From positions 851,691,583 through 851,755,582 of the forward strand of contig NC_057801.1 of NCBI RefSeq assembly GCF_018294505.1: DNA of 64,000 nt. Reading direction: 5' to 3'. Source of the DNA: Triticum aestivum (Eukaryota; Streptophyta; Magnoliopsida; Poales; Poaceae). Positions 53,957 to 64,000 of the stretch are shown one piece after another (position 1 is the stretch's first letter; each line of letters begins with the position of its first letter). The translations under genes were made by a program, and so were the position numbers. The notes under the pieces are model-generated. The model was not told the DNA's origin, did no database searches, and saw only the letters and a program-made list of their open reading frames with translations.

Positions 53957-56900
53957 TCATGGCTTCACCGCCACTCTAAAACCGAAAAAGTTTACTGGAA
54001 CGCATTTTAAGCGTTGGCAGACGAGGACTACCTTGTGGCTCACAACAATGAACGTGTTCTGGGTTGGCGGTATGTCTCCCACGGTAACGATTGCTCCTGA
54101 ACAGGAGAATGCGTTTAGGAAGGCAACCACCATCTTTGTTGGAGCCATTCTTACTGTGATCGGAGACAAGCTAGTCGACGCATATCTCCATATGCGCGTT
54201 GCCAAGAATTTGTGAGATGCGCTCGAAGCTAAGTTCGGCGCAACCGATGCTGGAAGCGAGTTGTATGCTATGGAGCAGTTCCATGATTACAAAATGGTTG
54301 ATAACCGTTCTGTATTGGACCAGGCCCATGAGATACAATGCATCGCTAAGGAGCTGGAGCTCCTGAAGTGTGAGTTACCGGACAAGTTTGTCGCGGGTTG
54401 CATTATTGCAAAACTCCCTCCTGGATGGAGGAACTTTGCTACTTCTCTGAAGCACTTGAGACGTGAATTCTCTGTTGAGGATGTCATCGGTCATCTAAGT
54501 GTTGAGCAGAACTCGAGAGCAAAGGACTCACACGTGAAAGGGGCAGAGGGTTCTTCTAGCGCCAATGTGGTGCAGAAGAACTTCCACAAGTTCAAGGGAA
54601 AGAACTCTGTCCAGCAGAATACTACCTTTAAGAAGAAGGGTAAGAAAAAAGACAAAAAGAGAGATGGTTGCTTTACTTGTGGTTCAGATGAATATTGAGC
54701 AAACAAGTGCCCAAACAAGTATAAGAAGCCATCACAGGACTCCAAGTCTGTGAATGTCACTCTGAGCAACAATGATGCGGCATCTGGGTATGGTAATCTA
54801 TTTATCATACTTTCAGTTTGTCAGTCCACTAATTGGTGGGTTGACACTGGGGCCAATATTCATGTGTGTGCTGATGTGTCTTTGTTTTCTTCCTACCAGG
54901 TCGCACGAGATTGTTCCGTCCTGATGGGGAATGGCTCGCATGCTTCTGTTCATGGTGTTGGCACGGTAGATCTGAAGTTTACTTCGGGAAAGATCGTGCA
55001 ACTGAAGAACGTGCAGCATGTCCCCGCCATCAAGAAGAATCTCGTTAGTGGCTCTCTTCTATGTAAAGAAGGGTTTAAGTTAGTATTTGAGTCTAACAAA
55101 GTAGTCGTATCTCGGTATGGACTATTTGTTGGAAAAGGATATGATTGTGGTGGTTTGTTCCGCCTTTCCCTGGAGGATTTCTGTAATAAAGTTGTGAACT
55201 AAATTCATTCTAATATGAACGATTGTGAGGTTTGGCATTCACGTCTTTGTCACATAAATTTCGGTTGTATGACGCGGCTGGCTAAGATGAATCTAATTCC
55301 GAGTTTCACTTTAGCCAAAGGCTCTAAGTGCCATGCGTGTGTGCAAGCAAAGCAACCTCGTAAGCCTCACAAGCCTGTGAAGGAGAGACACCTGGCACCA
55401 CTAGAGCTCATACATTCAGATCTCTGTGAGATGAATGGTGTGTTGACTAAAGGTGGAAAGAAATATTTCATGACTTTGATTGATGATTCCACTAGGTTCT
55501 GTTATGTGTATTTGTTAAATACAAAGGATGAGGCTCTACATTACTTTAAAATCTATAAGGCTGAAGTTGAGAACCAACTTGAGAAAAAAATTAAACGAGT
55601 CTGGTCTGATCGTGGTGGAGAGTACTTTTCTAGTGAGTTTGATTTATTCTGTGTGGAACATGGTATTATTCATGAAAGGACGCCTCCCTATTCACCCCAG
55701 TCAAATGGGGTTGCCGAACGAAAAAACCGCACTCTAACAGATTTGGCTAACGCCATGTTAGATACATTGGATTTATCCAAGGCATGGTGGGGGGAGGCTG
55801 TATTGACATCATGTCATGTCCTGAATAAAGTTCCCGCGAAGGATAATGAGACTACTCCCTATGAGCAATGGGAAAAGAAAAGAACTACACTCTCTTACTT
55901 GCGCACTTGGGGCTGTTTGGCGAAAGTCAATGTGTCGATCCCCAAAAAGCGTAAGCTTGGACCAAAGACCATGGACTGCGTTAAGTTGGGCTACGCTAAG
56001 AATAGCGTTGGCTATAGATTTCTAGTGGTGAAATCTGAGGTACCTGACCAGAAGGTCGGTACAATTATATAGTCTAAGGATGCTACATTCTTTGAGGATA
56101 TTTTCCCCATGAGAGATATGCAAAGCAGTTCTAAACTGGAATCTGATGAGACTCCTGAACCTGCCATTCCAATGGAATATTATGAACACAAAAGTGATGA
56201 AAGTTCATCAGAGGATGACGAGGAAGCTTCTGTTAGGAGCAAGAGACAAAGACTGCAAAGTATTTTGGTGATGATTTCCTCGTGTACCTCGTGGATGATG
56301 ACACTCCCAGTTCCATTTCAGAAGCTTATGCATCTCCAGATGCTGACTACTGGAAGGATGCTGTCCGTAGTGAGATGGATTCCATCATGGCTAACGGGAC
56401 ATGGGAGATCACTGATCGTCCTTATGGTTGCCAACCATTGGGATGTAAGTGGGTGTTCAAGAGGAAGCTTAGGCCTGATGGTACTGTTGAGAAGTACAAG
56501 GCTAGGCTTGTGGCCAAGGGTTATACCCAAAAGGAAGAAGATGATTTCTTTGATACTTACTCACCTGTAGCTAGGCTGACAACCATTCGAGTGTTACTCG
56601 CTTTGGCTGCCTCGCATGGTCTTCTCGTTCATTAGATGGACGTTAAGACGGCTTTCCTTAACGGAGAGCTAGACGAGGAAATTTACATGCAACAGCCAGA
56701 TGGCTTTGTAGTAAATGGTCAGGAAAGAAAGGTGTGTAAGTTAGTAAAATCTTTGTATGGCCTGAAACAAGCGCCTAAGCAATGGCATGAGAAGTTTAAT
56801 ACAACTTTGACATCTGCTGGCTTTGTTGTATACGAAGCTGACAAATGTGTATACTATCGCTATGGTGGGGACGAAGGAGTTATACTGTGTCTGTATGTTG

Positions 56901-57847
56901 ATGACATACTGATATTTGGGACCCACCTCAAAGTAATTGAGGAGGTCAAGGCTTTTCTATCTCATAACTTTGAGATGAAAGACCTGGGCGTGGCTGATGT
57001 TATCTTGAACATCAAGCTACTGAGAAATACTGAGGGTGGAATTACACTTTTGCAATCCCACTATGTTGAAAAGATTTTGAGCCGTTTTGGATATTCGGAC
57101 TGCAAACCTTCTGCAACACCATATGATCCTAGCGTGCGGATTCAAAAGTTTGAAGGCACGGCTGTAGATCAATTGAGATATTCTCAAGTGGTTGGTTCAC
57201 TGATGTACGTAGCATGTGCTACTCGTCCTGACATCTCATTTGATGTGTGCAAACTAAGCCAGTTTGTTTCCAATCCGGGAGATGTGCATTGGCATGCTGT
57301 TGAGCGAGTGATGCGTTACTTGCAAGGTACTGCGAACTATGGGATTCACTATTCTGGGTACCCGACAGTACTTGAGGGGTATAGTGATTCAAATTGGATA
57401 TCTGATGCTGATGAGATGAAAGCCACAAGCGGACATGTCTTCACACTTGGTGGCGGTGTTGTTTCCTGGAAGTCTTGCAAGCAGACGATCTTAACCAGAT
57501 CGACTATGGAAGCAGAACTCACAGCATTAGACACATCATGCGTCGAAGCAGAATGGCTTCGAGAGCTTTTGATGGATTTGCCGGTGGTTGATAAACCAGT
57601 GCCGGCTGTCCTTATGAACTGTGACAATCAAACAGTGATTGCCAAGGCTAAGAGTTCAAAGGACAACATGAAATCCACAAAGCACATAAGAAGAAGATTG
57701 AAATCTGTCAGAAAATCAAGAAACTCCGGAGTAATAGCGTTGGATTATATCCAGACGGCTAAGAATCTGGCAGACCCTTTTACGAAAGGCCTATCACGGA
57801 TTGTGATAGAAAATGCATCGAGGGAGATGGGTATGAGACCCACGTAA
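53957..57847 (+). pseudogene. Degenerate Copia gag-pol polyprotein
   Basis: Gag (FTGTHFKRWQTRTTLWLT, LPPGWRNFATSLKHLRREFS) ends in a broken knuckle CFTCGSDEY. Protease shows [14 protein letters not shown]. Integrase shows HSRLCHINFG, HSDLCEMNG, WSDRGGEYFSS and QSNGVAERKNRT. Reverse transcriptase shows WVFKRKL, DVKTAFLNGELDEEIYM and LYVDDIL. RNase H shows EGYSDSNWISDADEMKATSG and STMEAELTALDTSCVEAEW. In-frame stops lie at about 54212, 54696, 55199, 56070 and 56633; a frameshift falls at about 56250. Several stops are one C-to-T or G-to-A step from the family codon (CGA, TGG, CAG). Not functional. Confidence 0.93.
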
Positions 57848-58331
57848 GTTGCCATGGGGGTAACCCAACCTATGTGATCGGAGATCCCGTGAATTAGGAC
57901 CTGGGAAAACAATCCAGCGGTCAACTGAGGAGAGTATCCTTAATTATCTCACTCCGTTGGAGATGCAATAATACTCTCAATTCTGTAAGGCAGCCTGACT
58001 TTTGTCTTAATGTGTTCCAAAGCTTATGTAAGCAATATGCTAACCTACAGAGCATTCTTTGGAGGAACACACATATGTGAGCCCGACTGCTGGTCAGTCA
58101 TGGACTATGCCGTGGGGTTTAGCCTTCGGCAGCCACATATCAGCGACAATAGGCGAAACTTCATGCCAAACTGGCAATTCAAGGCATAGTCCATTGTTCA
58201 GTTGTGAAGAAGTCTAATCCTATTGCTCTAGGTGGAAGTTCAACTTAACAGTCTCCACTGAAAATTCTGGTATATCAAACATTGTTTGGAACAGTTGACA
58301 AACTTATGTGCCTCGAGATCTGGTGGGGGAT

Positions 58332-59333
58332 TGATGGATTATGGATGGGCTTAGGCCCATATAAGACAATAATCCCTAGTTAATCTCTAAGGCCCATGCA
58401 TGTGTGTACGACAAGTGGTGGGAAGTGTGGGAAATTTAGTCCCATACTGCTACAGTAAGAAGAGTGAGACCTCTTTATAAGGGCCGCTCTACCACTTGCT
58501 ATTGGGAGCTTGGGAATAGGAGCTGTACACGCACGCTCCTCCTCCTCCGCCGCCCGCCTCGCCTTGTCACGACGCGCGCGCGCGCCGCGGGTTGCTGGAA
58601 TGAGTTGAGCCGGAGCTTATTTTTGCCGCTCAGGAATGGTTAATTAATTGTTAATTAATTAACGAGTCGCTTACGGAAGCGCCACTGTCCGAGACGTTGG
58701 ACCGTGGGCTGTTCGCGGACTCGGTCGTGGGCCTGGCCCAGGCCCATCCACCTGACGGCCTATATAAGAAGGCGCTGCCCAGTGGAGTGAACCCTAACTC
58801 AGTTCACTCACTCCCTCTCGTACAACCCTAGCCGTCATCTACTGTTCCTCTCGGTGTGCTGCTTCCGGCGATGCCATCCCGACGACCGCATGCACGGTTG
58901 GTCGGGAGAGCAGGTGCCTCCAGAACCCTGTCGTTCGAGATCCTGCCCGGGAGAACGGCAATAAGGTTTTTGGGGAGCGTCTCGACGCGACTGCTCCCGA
59001 TCCGTCCCCGTCTTCATCCGCCTCTGCTTCCACTACTTCCTCTACATCGACTCCATGGCTGACGACGAAGTCGCCAAGAAGAAGGCCTTGGCTGATGCCG
59101 AGGCTGCTGCTACCGCCACCGCGTTGGCCTGGCCAACCGGAGGGTATGACTCGTTCATCCCATATTTGCTCGTACATGTGCAAGCCGTATATATGTTGTT
59201 CATAGATGTTTTGGTTCTATATACTGTACGTGCTCACATGCTTAGGTATCGGTATAAGATGCATACCGTATTTGCCATGCTTACCGTTTACTCGTGGATT
59301 AGATTAGTAGGAAAAGTGCTAATATTTCCAACA
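58332..59333 (+). repeat. 3' LTR, full length
   Basis: 1002 bp with TG...CA ends. CCTATATAAGAAGG near 58760 is a TATA-type promoter. An open frame starting MADDEVAKKKALADAEAAAT (59055) lies inside the LTR. Confidence 0.9.
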
Positions 59334-59369
59334 TATACAGGCTTCTGTTTTTTTTGCATTTATCATATA

Positions 59370-60387
59370 CAGGCACCGCCCGGATGGGGGGGCAGGGGGG
59401 CGGCTGCCCCGGGCCCCCGAAATTTAGGGGCCCCCATGTACGTGTGCTCTCTGTATCCGGCCCATAAGAAAAAAAATGATTCTAGGCTAATTTTGATGCA
59501 ACAGACCTGTATATGTAGCGTACAGCGAACGTTGCCTGTGGGCAAGTAAAATCAGCGATTAGCTAAATTGGTGGAACTTCCGTTTCCCTAGCGCAGGTCC
59601 GCGCATGATGACATGAGCGATTGACCTCGCGACATATCCCAGACGCCGACACAGCCTCCTCCCGCGGAGGCCTCCCCCGATGATTTCTCGTCCAAGGGCT
59701 GATCAAGTAATTTCATGTTCATTGCCATGGACAGGAGTAACAACACCACCGACCCTGGCAGGCAGTTTTAAACTACAGAGATCAGATTAGCATCTTCCTG
59801 ATGCATCATCCAACAGAGCTAACAAGATTGATATGTGACTTGGTGGCAGAATTATTAGATCTAGTGAATTAGCGGAGAAGATCGAGTTGGACGTAGTTGT
59901 CCTTCTGACTAATTTTTATTAATGCAATCCTTGCGATTAATTAATCTGGTTGTGTTGAGATCGATGAAAGATGAGGGGAGAGGATGTCTAGAATCGATGG
60001 GATAATGATAATATGATTAGGTGGCAAAATTAATTTTTAGTTGCTAAAATTTTTAATTTTTACTGTTGCAAATTATGAAGCTATTCTGCCTGCGTGCCAC
60101 CAAGAGCAGTTCAAATTACTTTTTGTTTGCCAAACTGAAATATACAATGCATGAAACTTCCCTGTCAAAATCTTAGCAAAAGTGAGAAATAATAATTATA
60201 ATAATATATAATTAGAACCTGGAACTAGGTCGACCTGCTGGTTTTGCACAACATGATAAAAAATATAACAACAATTCATGTTTAAAATTTATCTAAACAT
60301 GCACATAATGATTATAATTTTTGATATATAAAGGGTCTCCCAGTTGTATTTTCGCCCCGGGCCCCTGAAATCTCAGGATCGGCCCTG
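59370..60387. mobile_element. Non-autonomous hAT-type transposon
   Basis: An 8-bp duplication ATCATATA lies at 59362-59369 and 60388-60395. Ends are CAGGCACCG...CGGCCCTG. Subterminal GCCCCGGGCCCC blocks face each other. About 1.0 kb, AT-rich inside, no transposase. It lies 31 bp right of the Copia duplication. Confidence 0.9.
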
Positions 60388-60998
60388 ATCATATATAGAT
60401 GCATACGATTTGTTGTGTTATACAACTTTAAAATCGACGTGGTCAAGAAATGAAAAGGTAGCAGCAGCCTGACCACGCGCGCTCATCCACACCCGACCAC
60501 CCTGCGAGATGCACTGGTGGACTTTTCTTCCCCACGGCCAACCAACTCCATCAGCGAGTCTAGACAAGGTACCCCCGGTCCGAAACCTTGTAACTTTATT
60601 CATCTTGTGACATGTCTAATATGTGCCCAATTACAGATCTAATGTCGACTAACTTGGTCAACAACCGAATATACTCATTCAAGTGTTTAAAATCCATTAA
60701 TTTAATCAAAGGGGAAATAAGCTAAGTAGTGATTAAGCATCCCATAAGTGTTTTAACAGAATAGAAATTTGCATCTCTAATGTAGTTCTACTTAATTTGC
60801 ATTGCAAGCATTGGATGGCATATTGAATTTTTCATGGTGCCACACTTTAAAAGAGGTCTAAAATCATTATACGTACATACGTGTTAGCATAATGGGTCTT
60901 GATTCTAGAACCGTGCCGACATGGTTTGTCTACCCTATGCTTATACAAATCATGGGAACTGAATATTTTGTCACTATATCAGCTTTGTCAAATGGCAG
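60388..60998. other. Stretch upstream of the first kinase-MSP exon
   Basis: AT-rich; no kinase-coding exon was found here on the plus strand. A TGGCAG acceptor ends at 60998. Confidence 0.4.
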
Positions 60999-63561
60999 GT
61001 ACGTAGAAGATGGAGGCATAGATTGCATAAATCAGGGAAAGAAACTGTATTCAGATGCCAACAGATAGAGAAACTCATCGAGATTGGGCTACTCTGCCAA
61101 CATGATGATCCCTATAAAAGGCCTTTTATATCAGATATAATACGTGTTATCAATGAACTAGCAAGCACAGATAGTAAAATCAGCAATACAAACGAAAAAA
61201 GTAGAATCAGCAATGCAACTGAATCTACGATAGGGCAGGTAAGTTCATGTGCTACTCATAACTTCAATAGAATAACACTCCAATTGTTCCTACATTGTTC
61301 TTTAGATATCATTGTTTTGTTTCAAAGAGAGAACATGGAAGCAAAGTCTACGTGACATGGTCCTTAGGGAAGCCATACGTACATGTAAATGCACACGAGA
61401 AACCAAGAAAGTGGATCCTACATTGTGGGAGAGGACTCTTAGATATATGCGTGGATGCATTCTTTCTTCTAAGCACTCCTATATGAAAAAAAAATTGAAA
61501 GTGATATTATACAGGCAAGAGAGTGTGCCTATTACCATGACCTGGTGTTTTATTTCCATCAACGCTAATCCAAACATTTTATTATAATTAAAATAATCCA
61601 TTACCTTATTCCTACTATTCTAATTGTAGAAGTTTCCACCTTAATGAACACAAAGCTTATGAGATTTTAGGAAATGCATATCTCACTGTCGCAAGGCATC
61701 TTGGTTTGTTCTTACAGATAAGCCCCTACTTGGAGGATGACATGCTTGGGATTGAGCCGCTCAAGTTATGCTTTCCTTTTGAGCTCAACAGTCAGATATC
61801 ATGCTCACTTAAGCTAACCAATGAGACATATGATTTTATTGCATTCATCATCAAAACCACAAGCCCCCTGCAATACTGTATACAACCAAATAAAGGCTTT
61901 GTGGCTCCACGATCGAAGTTTGGTGTCAACATAACAATGCAACCACTAGACAAGGCACCAGAAGACAACTACACTGGTGATTTTATTGTGCGGAGCACCA
62001 TAGTGAATGAGAATCTTGAGGACATAACTGAAGATTTATTTAGAAGAGAGGAGGGTAAATTGGTGGATGAGGTGAAACTGACGATTGCATATAAGGCCGA
62101 GGAACCCCAAGTGGATGTGCCACTTGGGTCGCCTATAATTTCAGACACAAGAATTTTGCACGGTCCACATGTATCCACAGTGCTGTCAACTGAGGCAGAA
62201 TCCAAGGTGAGCATAGTGACTTAATTAAACTTGTGAAGTCTTTAATCACCTTCATTAGTAGAACATACACTTGTTTAATTAACCTAATTAATATTTTACA
62301 TACAATCCTGGAACACTAATCATCATGCACATTAACCTAATTAATATTTTACATAGAGAGTCCAAATATGTGCCATATTGGTTTTCTGGTTGACAACAAA
62401 AGTCTAATCCTCATTGCGATTTACTTGAGTTGACTATGTAGATAAGTTAAAAATTATCATTGGGGAGACTAAATATGTGTTTTTTTTTTGCTAAGAACAT
62501 AATCTTGAATGTTATTTATTTGGTTTGATTATATCATCTATCAGTTTTATACATGTTTAGATTACCTTTTTAAGTAGACAAGCTGACTAGCTGCTAATCT
62601 CTGTTGAAAACAAGATCCATATGTCTGGCAGCAGTGTGCCTGGTTCATTATGACACCTACTTTCCCTGTTAATTAATTCCACTGCATCACTATTTTGTTA
62701 AGAATAAAATAACGGATGTACCCTAGACCTGAAGATTCAAATGGTTGGCATCATCAGTCTTGTGATGCCTGATGATTAGTGTTCCAGGAATAAAAAATGT
62801 CCTCTTGTTTTCACGGTCTCAGTTTTGTCCCTGGTTTTTACTCTAATTTGAAAGGAAACACCGATGTGCAGGTGATGTTTTCACAAATTGCACTTACCAA
62901 AAAGAGATAGAATGACCCCTATTTGACTTGATACTTTTTTACTTCTGGATAGTGTACAAACTTGAGTCACTTATTTTGGACGGAGGGAGTATGAAGCTGT
63001 TGAAAGGAAAACAAGCTGGAAATTTATCTCAAACAAAGTGAAATGGGCTATAGTTGAAACAAAACTTGAAAGTTAGAATTGCCAATTTAAATATAGATAT
63101 TAATTTAGCCTGAAAGTTAATGTTTGGATAATTGAGTGTTTCTAATAGGCCCATTTATCCATGGTTGTGGTATTCTTTTGCAGATAAGTGCATCTACCTC
63201 AGATGAGGTGATCCAGATTGATCCCCCCGATCTCTGCTTTCCCTTAGTGCCAGATAAAAAGGTGTTATCCTCAGTTAAAATAATCAACATTACAGATCTG
63301 TATGTCAGTATAGCCTTGACTTTAGTGCCGGAAGAAAACTCCAAAATGTACTCCGTAACCAGTTCCTTATTGGTCATGCCACCACGGTCCACACAATGGC
63401 TCAGACTAACAAGAAAAGAAAAGGAAGATGCAGTAAAAGACGTGCAGTTCAATGACGAAGTCTTTGTGTGGTACACAATGGTGGCCGAAGATATCAAAGT
63501 CTCCGACCTTGACTTGGGGGATTACAAGGAATATAAGAAGTTGCCTGTCGTTCTAACGAAG
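60999..63561 (+). CDS. Kinase C-terminus plus two Motile-Sperm (MSP/VAP) domains, partial gene
   Basis: Three GT-AG exons in phase 0: 60999-61238 (80 codons), 61718-62206 (163), 63184-63561 (126). Exon 1 encodes the end of a protein kinase (RWRHRLHKSGKE, CQQIEKLIEIGLLCQHDDPY, KRPFISDIIRVINELAS). Exon 2 encodes one MSP domain (LGIEPLKLCFPFELNSQISC, LKLTNETYDFIAF, CIQPNKGFVAPRSKFGVNIT) and exon 3 another (IQIDPPDLCFPLVPDKKVLS, VKIINITDLYVSIAL). MSP domains are immunoglobulin-like folds related to VAP proteins, which bind FFAT motifs. Kinase-MSP proteins are, as I recall, a grass receptor-like kinase group, so a role in signalling is likely. The catalytic kinase half is not visible upstream, where transposons lie; the 3' end is outside the window. 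An intact gene would need exons left of the transposons. Confidence 0.82.
61239..61717 (+). other. Intron with an unexplained open stretch
   Basis: Intron between kinase and MSP exons. A plus-strand frame at 61312-61587 encodes basic, Cys-rich residues (LREAIRTCKCTRETKKVDPT, WERTLRYMRGCI). No family recognised. It may be an alternative exon or a foreign fragment. Confidence 0.3.
62207..63183 (+). other. Intron between the two MSP exons
   Basis: AT-rich. CACTAATCATCATGCAC near 62311 is matched inversely near 62770 (GATGATTAGTGTTCCAGGA), so a hairpin-forming element of about 480 bp may lie here. A half Stowaway end (GGACGGAGGGAGTA) lies at about 62978-62991. Confidence 0.45.
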
Positions 63562-64000
63562 GTAAGTACACTATTTTTCTTTTGAGAAAGTTCACTAATT
63601 AGATTGAATGGCACTTTTTTACTCTAAAATTCTTATAGTCTAGTTATTTTTGAAAAGAAGGAGAACCCTCGGCCTTCTACGCCAGCACGATGCATCTAGC
63701 CATATATTATTAAGAATGCAAAATCCAACAGCCGAATAACATCGACCTAGAAATAAAGCGAAAAAAATATGAGGTTGTATGCCTCGCCACGGTAACTCCA
63801 TCAGATAGCCACTAACCCTATGTTACAATACAACATCAAAACGAAAAATATACAACTCCCAGGCTATGCCTTCAACAAGGAATTATCGCACATGCGCCGA
63901 TGATGGCGAGTCGAACACAAGGTTGAACTCCGGATTCGCATCCCCAAAGCCAAGTTCCAATCCACCATATTCAGCATGATCACGACGCAGGCATGCCGAA
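63562..64000 (-). mobile_element. Retroelement-like sequence at the window end
   Basis: From about 63650 the sequence (TTTTGAAAAGAAGGAGAACC, then GATGCATCTAGCCATATATT) is a relative of the tail at 20230-20300, in the same orientation. It continues past the window. Confidence 0.4.

Larger units (their letters stand above)
53443..59333 (+). mobile_element. Full-length degenerate Copia element with unequal LTRs
   Basis: 5' LTR 53443-53924 (482 bp), 3' LTR 58332-59333 (1002 bp), both TGATGGATTATGG...ATATTTCCAACA. TATAC flanks both sides (53438-53442 and 59334-59338), so both ends belong to one insertion. GGTGGGGGAT directly before the 3' LTR is the polypurine tract. No initiator-Met primer site follows the 5' LTR. 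The internal region encodes gag, protease, integrase, reverse transcriptase and RNase H in Copia order, broken by five stops and a frameshift. Confidence 0.95.

Overview
The window looks like nuclear DNA of a Triticeae grass (wheat, Aegilops or barley type). The evidence is compositional and structural: GC-rich intron-poor genes beside AT-rich intergenic DNA, many Stowaway-type miniature elements with CTCCCTCCGT ends and TA target duplications, a tRNA-derived SINE of the Au type, several nested Copia elements, and grass-type gene families. No search was run, so the species is inferred. Two runs of N are present (8611-9027 and 49900-50242).

Layout. 1-3424 is a decayed Copia element on the minus strand, cut by the window edge. 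3893-7663 (minus) is a B3-domain gene whose AT-hook/B3 exon is triplicated. 8351-9471 is the 5' remnant of a second Copia element, followed by a 1.19-kb segment present twice (9472-10663 and 11930-13110) that carries part of a Harbinger-like transposon. 13797-15692 (plus) is a four-exon gene that joins a SKP1-like protein to a DUF6598-type domain. 17266-18798 (minus) is an ankyrin plus tandem CCCH zinc-finger gene. 22326-26465 (minus) is a nine-exon DNAJC3/P58IPK-type ER co-chaperone gene. 27380-29587 is a 5'-truncated LINE.

30767-31750 (plus) is a 2-oxoglutarate/iron dioxygenase, followed by three homologous copies of a small two-helix membrane-peptide unit (32020-33367). 33512-34108 (minus) is a dirigent gene with its TATA region repeated about four times upstream. 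34520-36155 is a large imperfect inverted repeat. 37391-38524 (plus) is an F-box-associated protein that lacks an F-box and has an in-frame 99-nt intron. 41115-42917 (plus) is a PLAC8/DUF2985 membrane protein. 43446-43518 (minus) is a tRNA-Lys(CUU) gene.

From 44 kb on, transposons dominate: a gag-only Copia element (44437-47636, target duplication AATAG), a full-length but dead Copia element (53443-59333, target duplication TATAC), and a non-autonomous hAT element (59370-60387, target duplication ATCATATA). The right end (60999-63561, plus) holds three phase-0 exons of a kinase plus Motile-Sperm/VAP-domain protein. Its kinase 5' part is not visible and its 3' end lies outside the window.

The genes do not form an operon or an obvious pathway. 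Shared themes are protein turnover (SKP1-like, F-box-associated), stress or ER folding (P58IPK type, CCCH) and cell-wall or defence functions (dirigent, PLAC8, kinase-MSP). Two otherwise intact genes (B3 and P58IPK type) each carry a single-base homopolymer frameshift, which may be sequence error rather than real loss. The least expected items are the SKP1-DUF6598 fusion, the symmetric exon triplication in the B3 gene, the repeated core promoter of the dirigent gene, the tandem small membrane-peptide units, and the in-frame intron that would encode a membrane helix.
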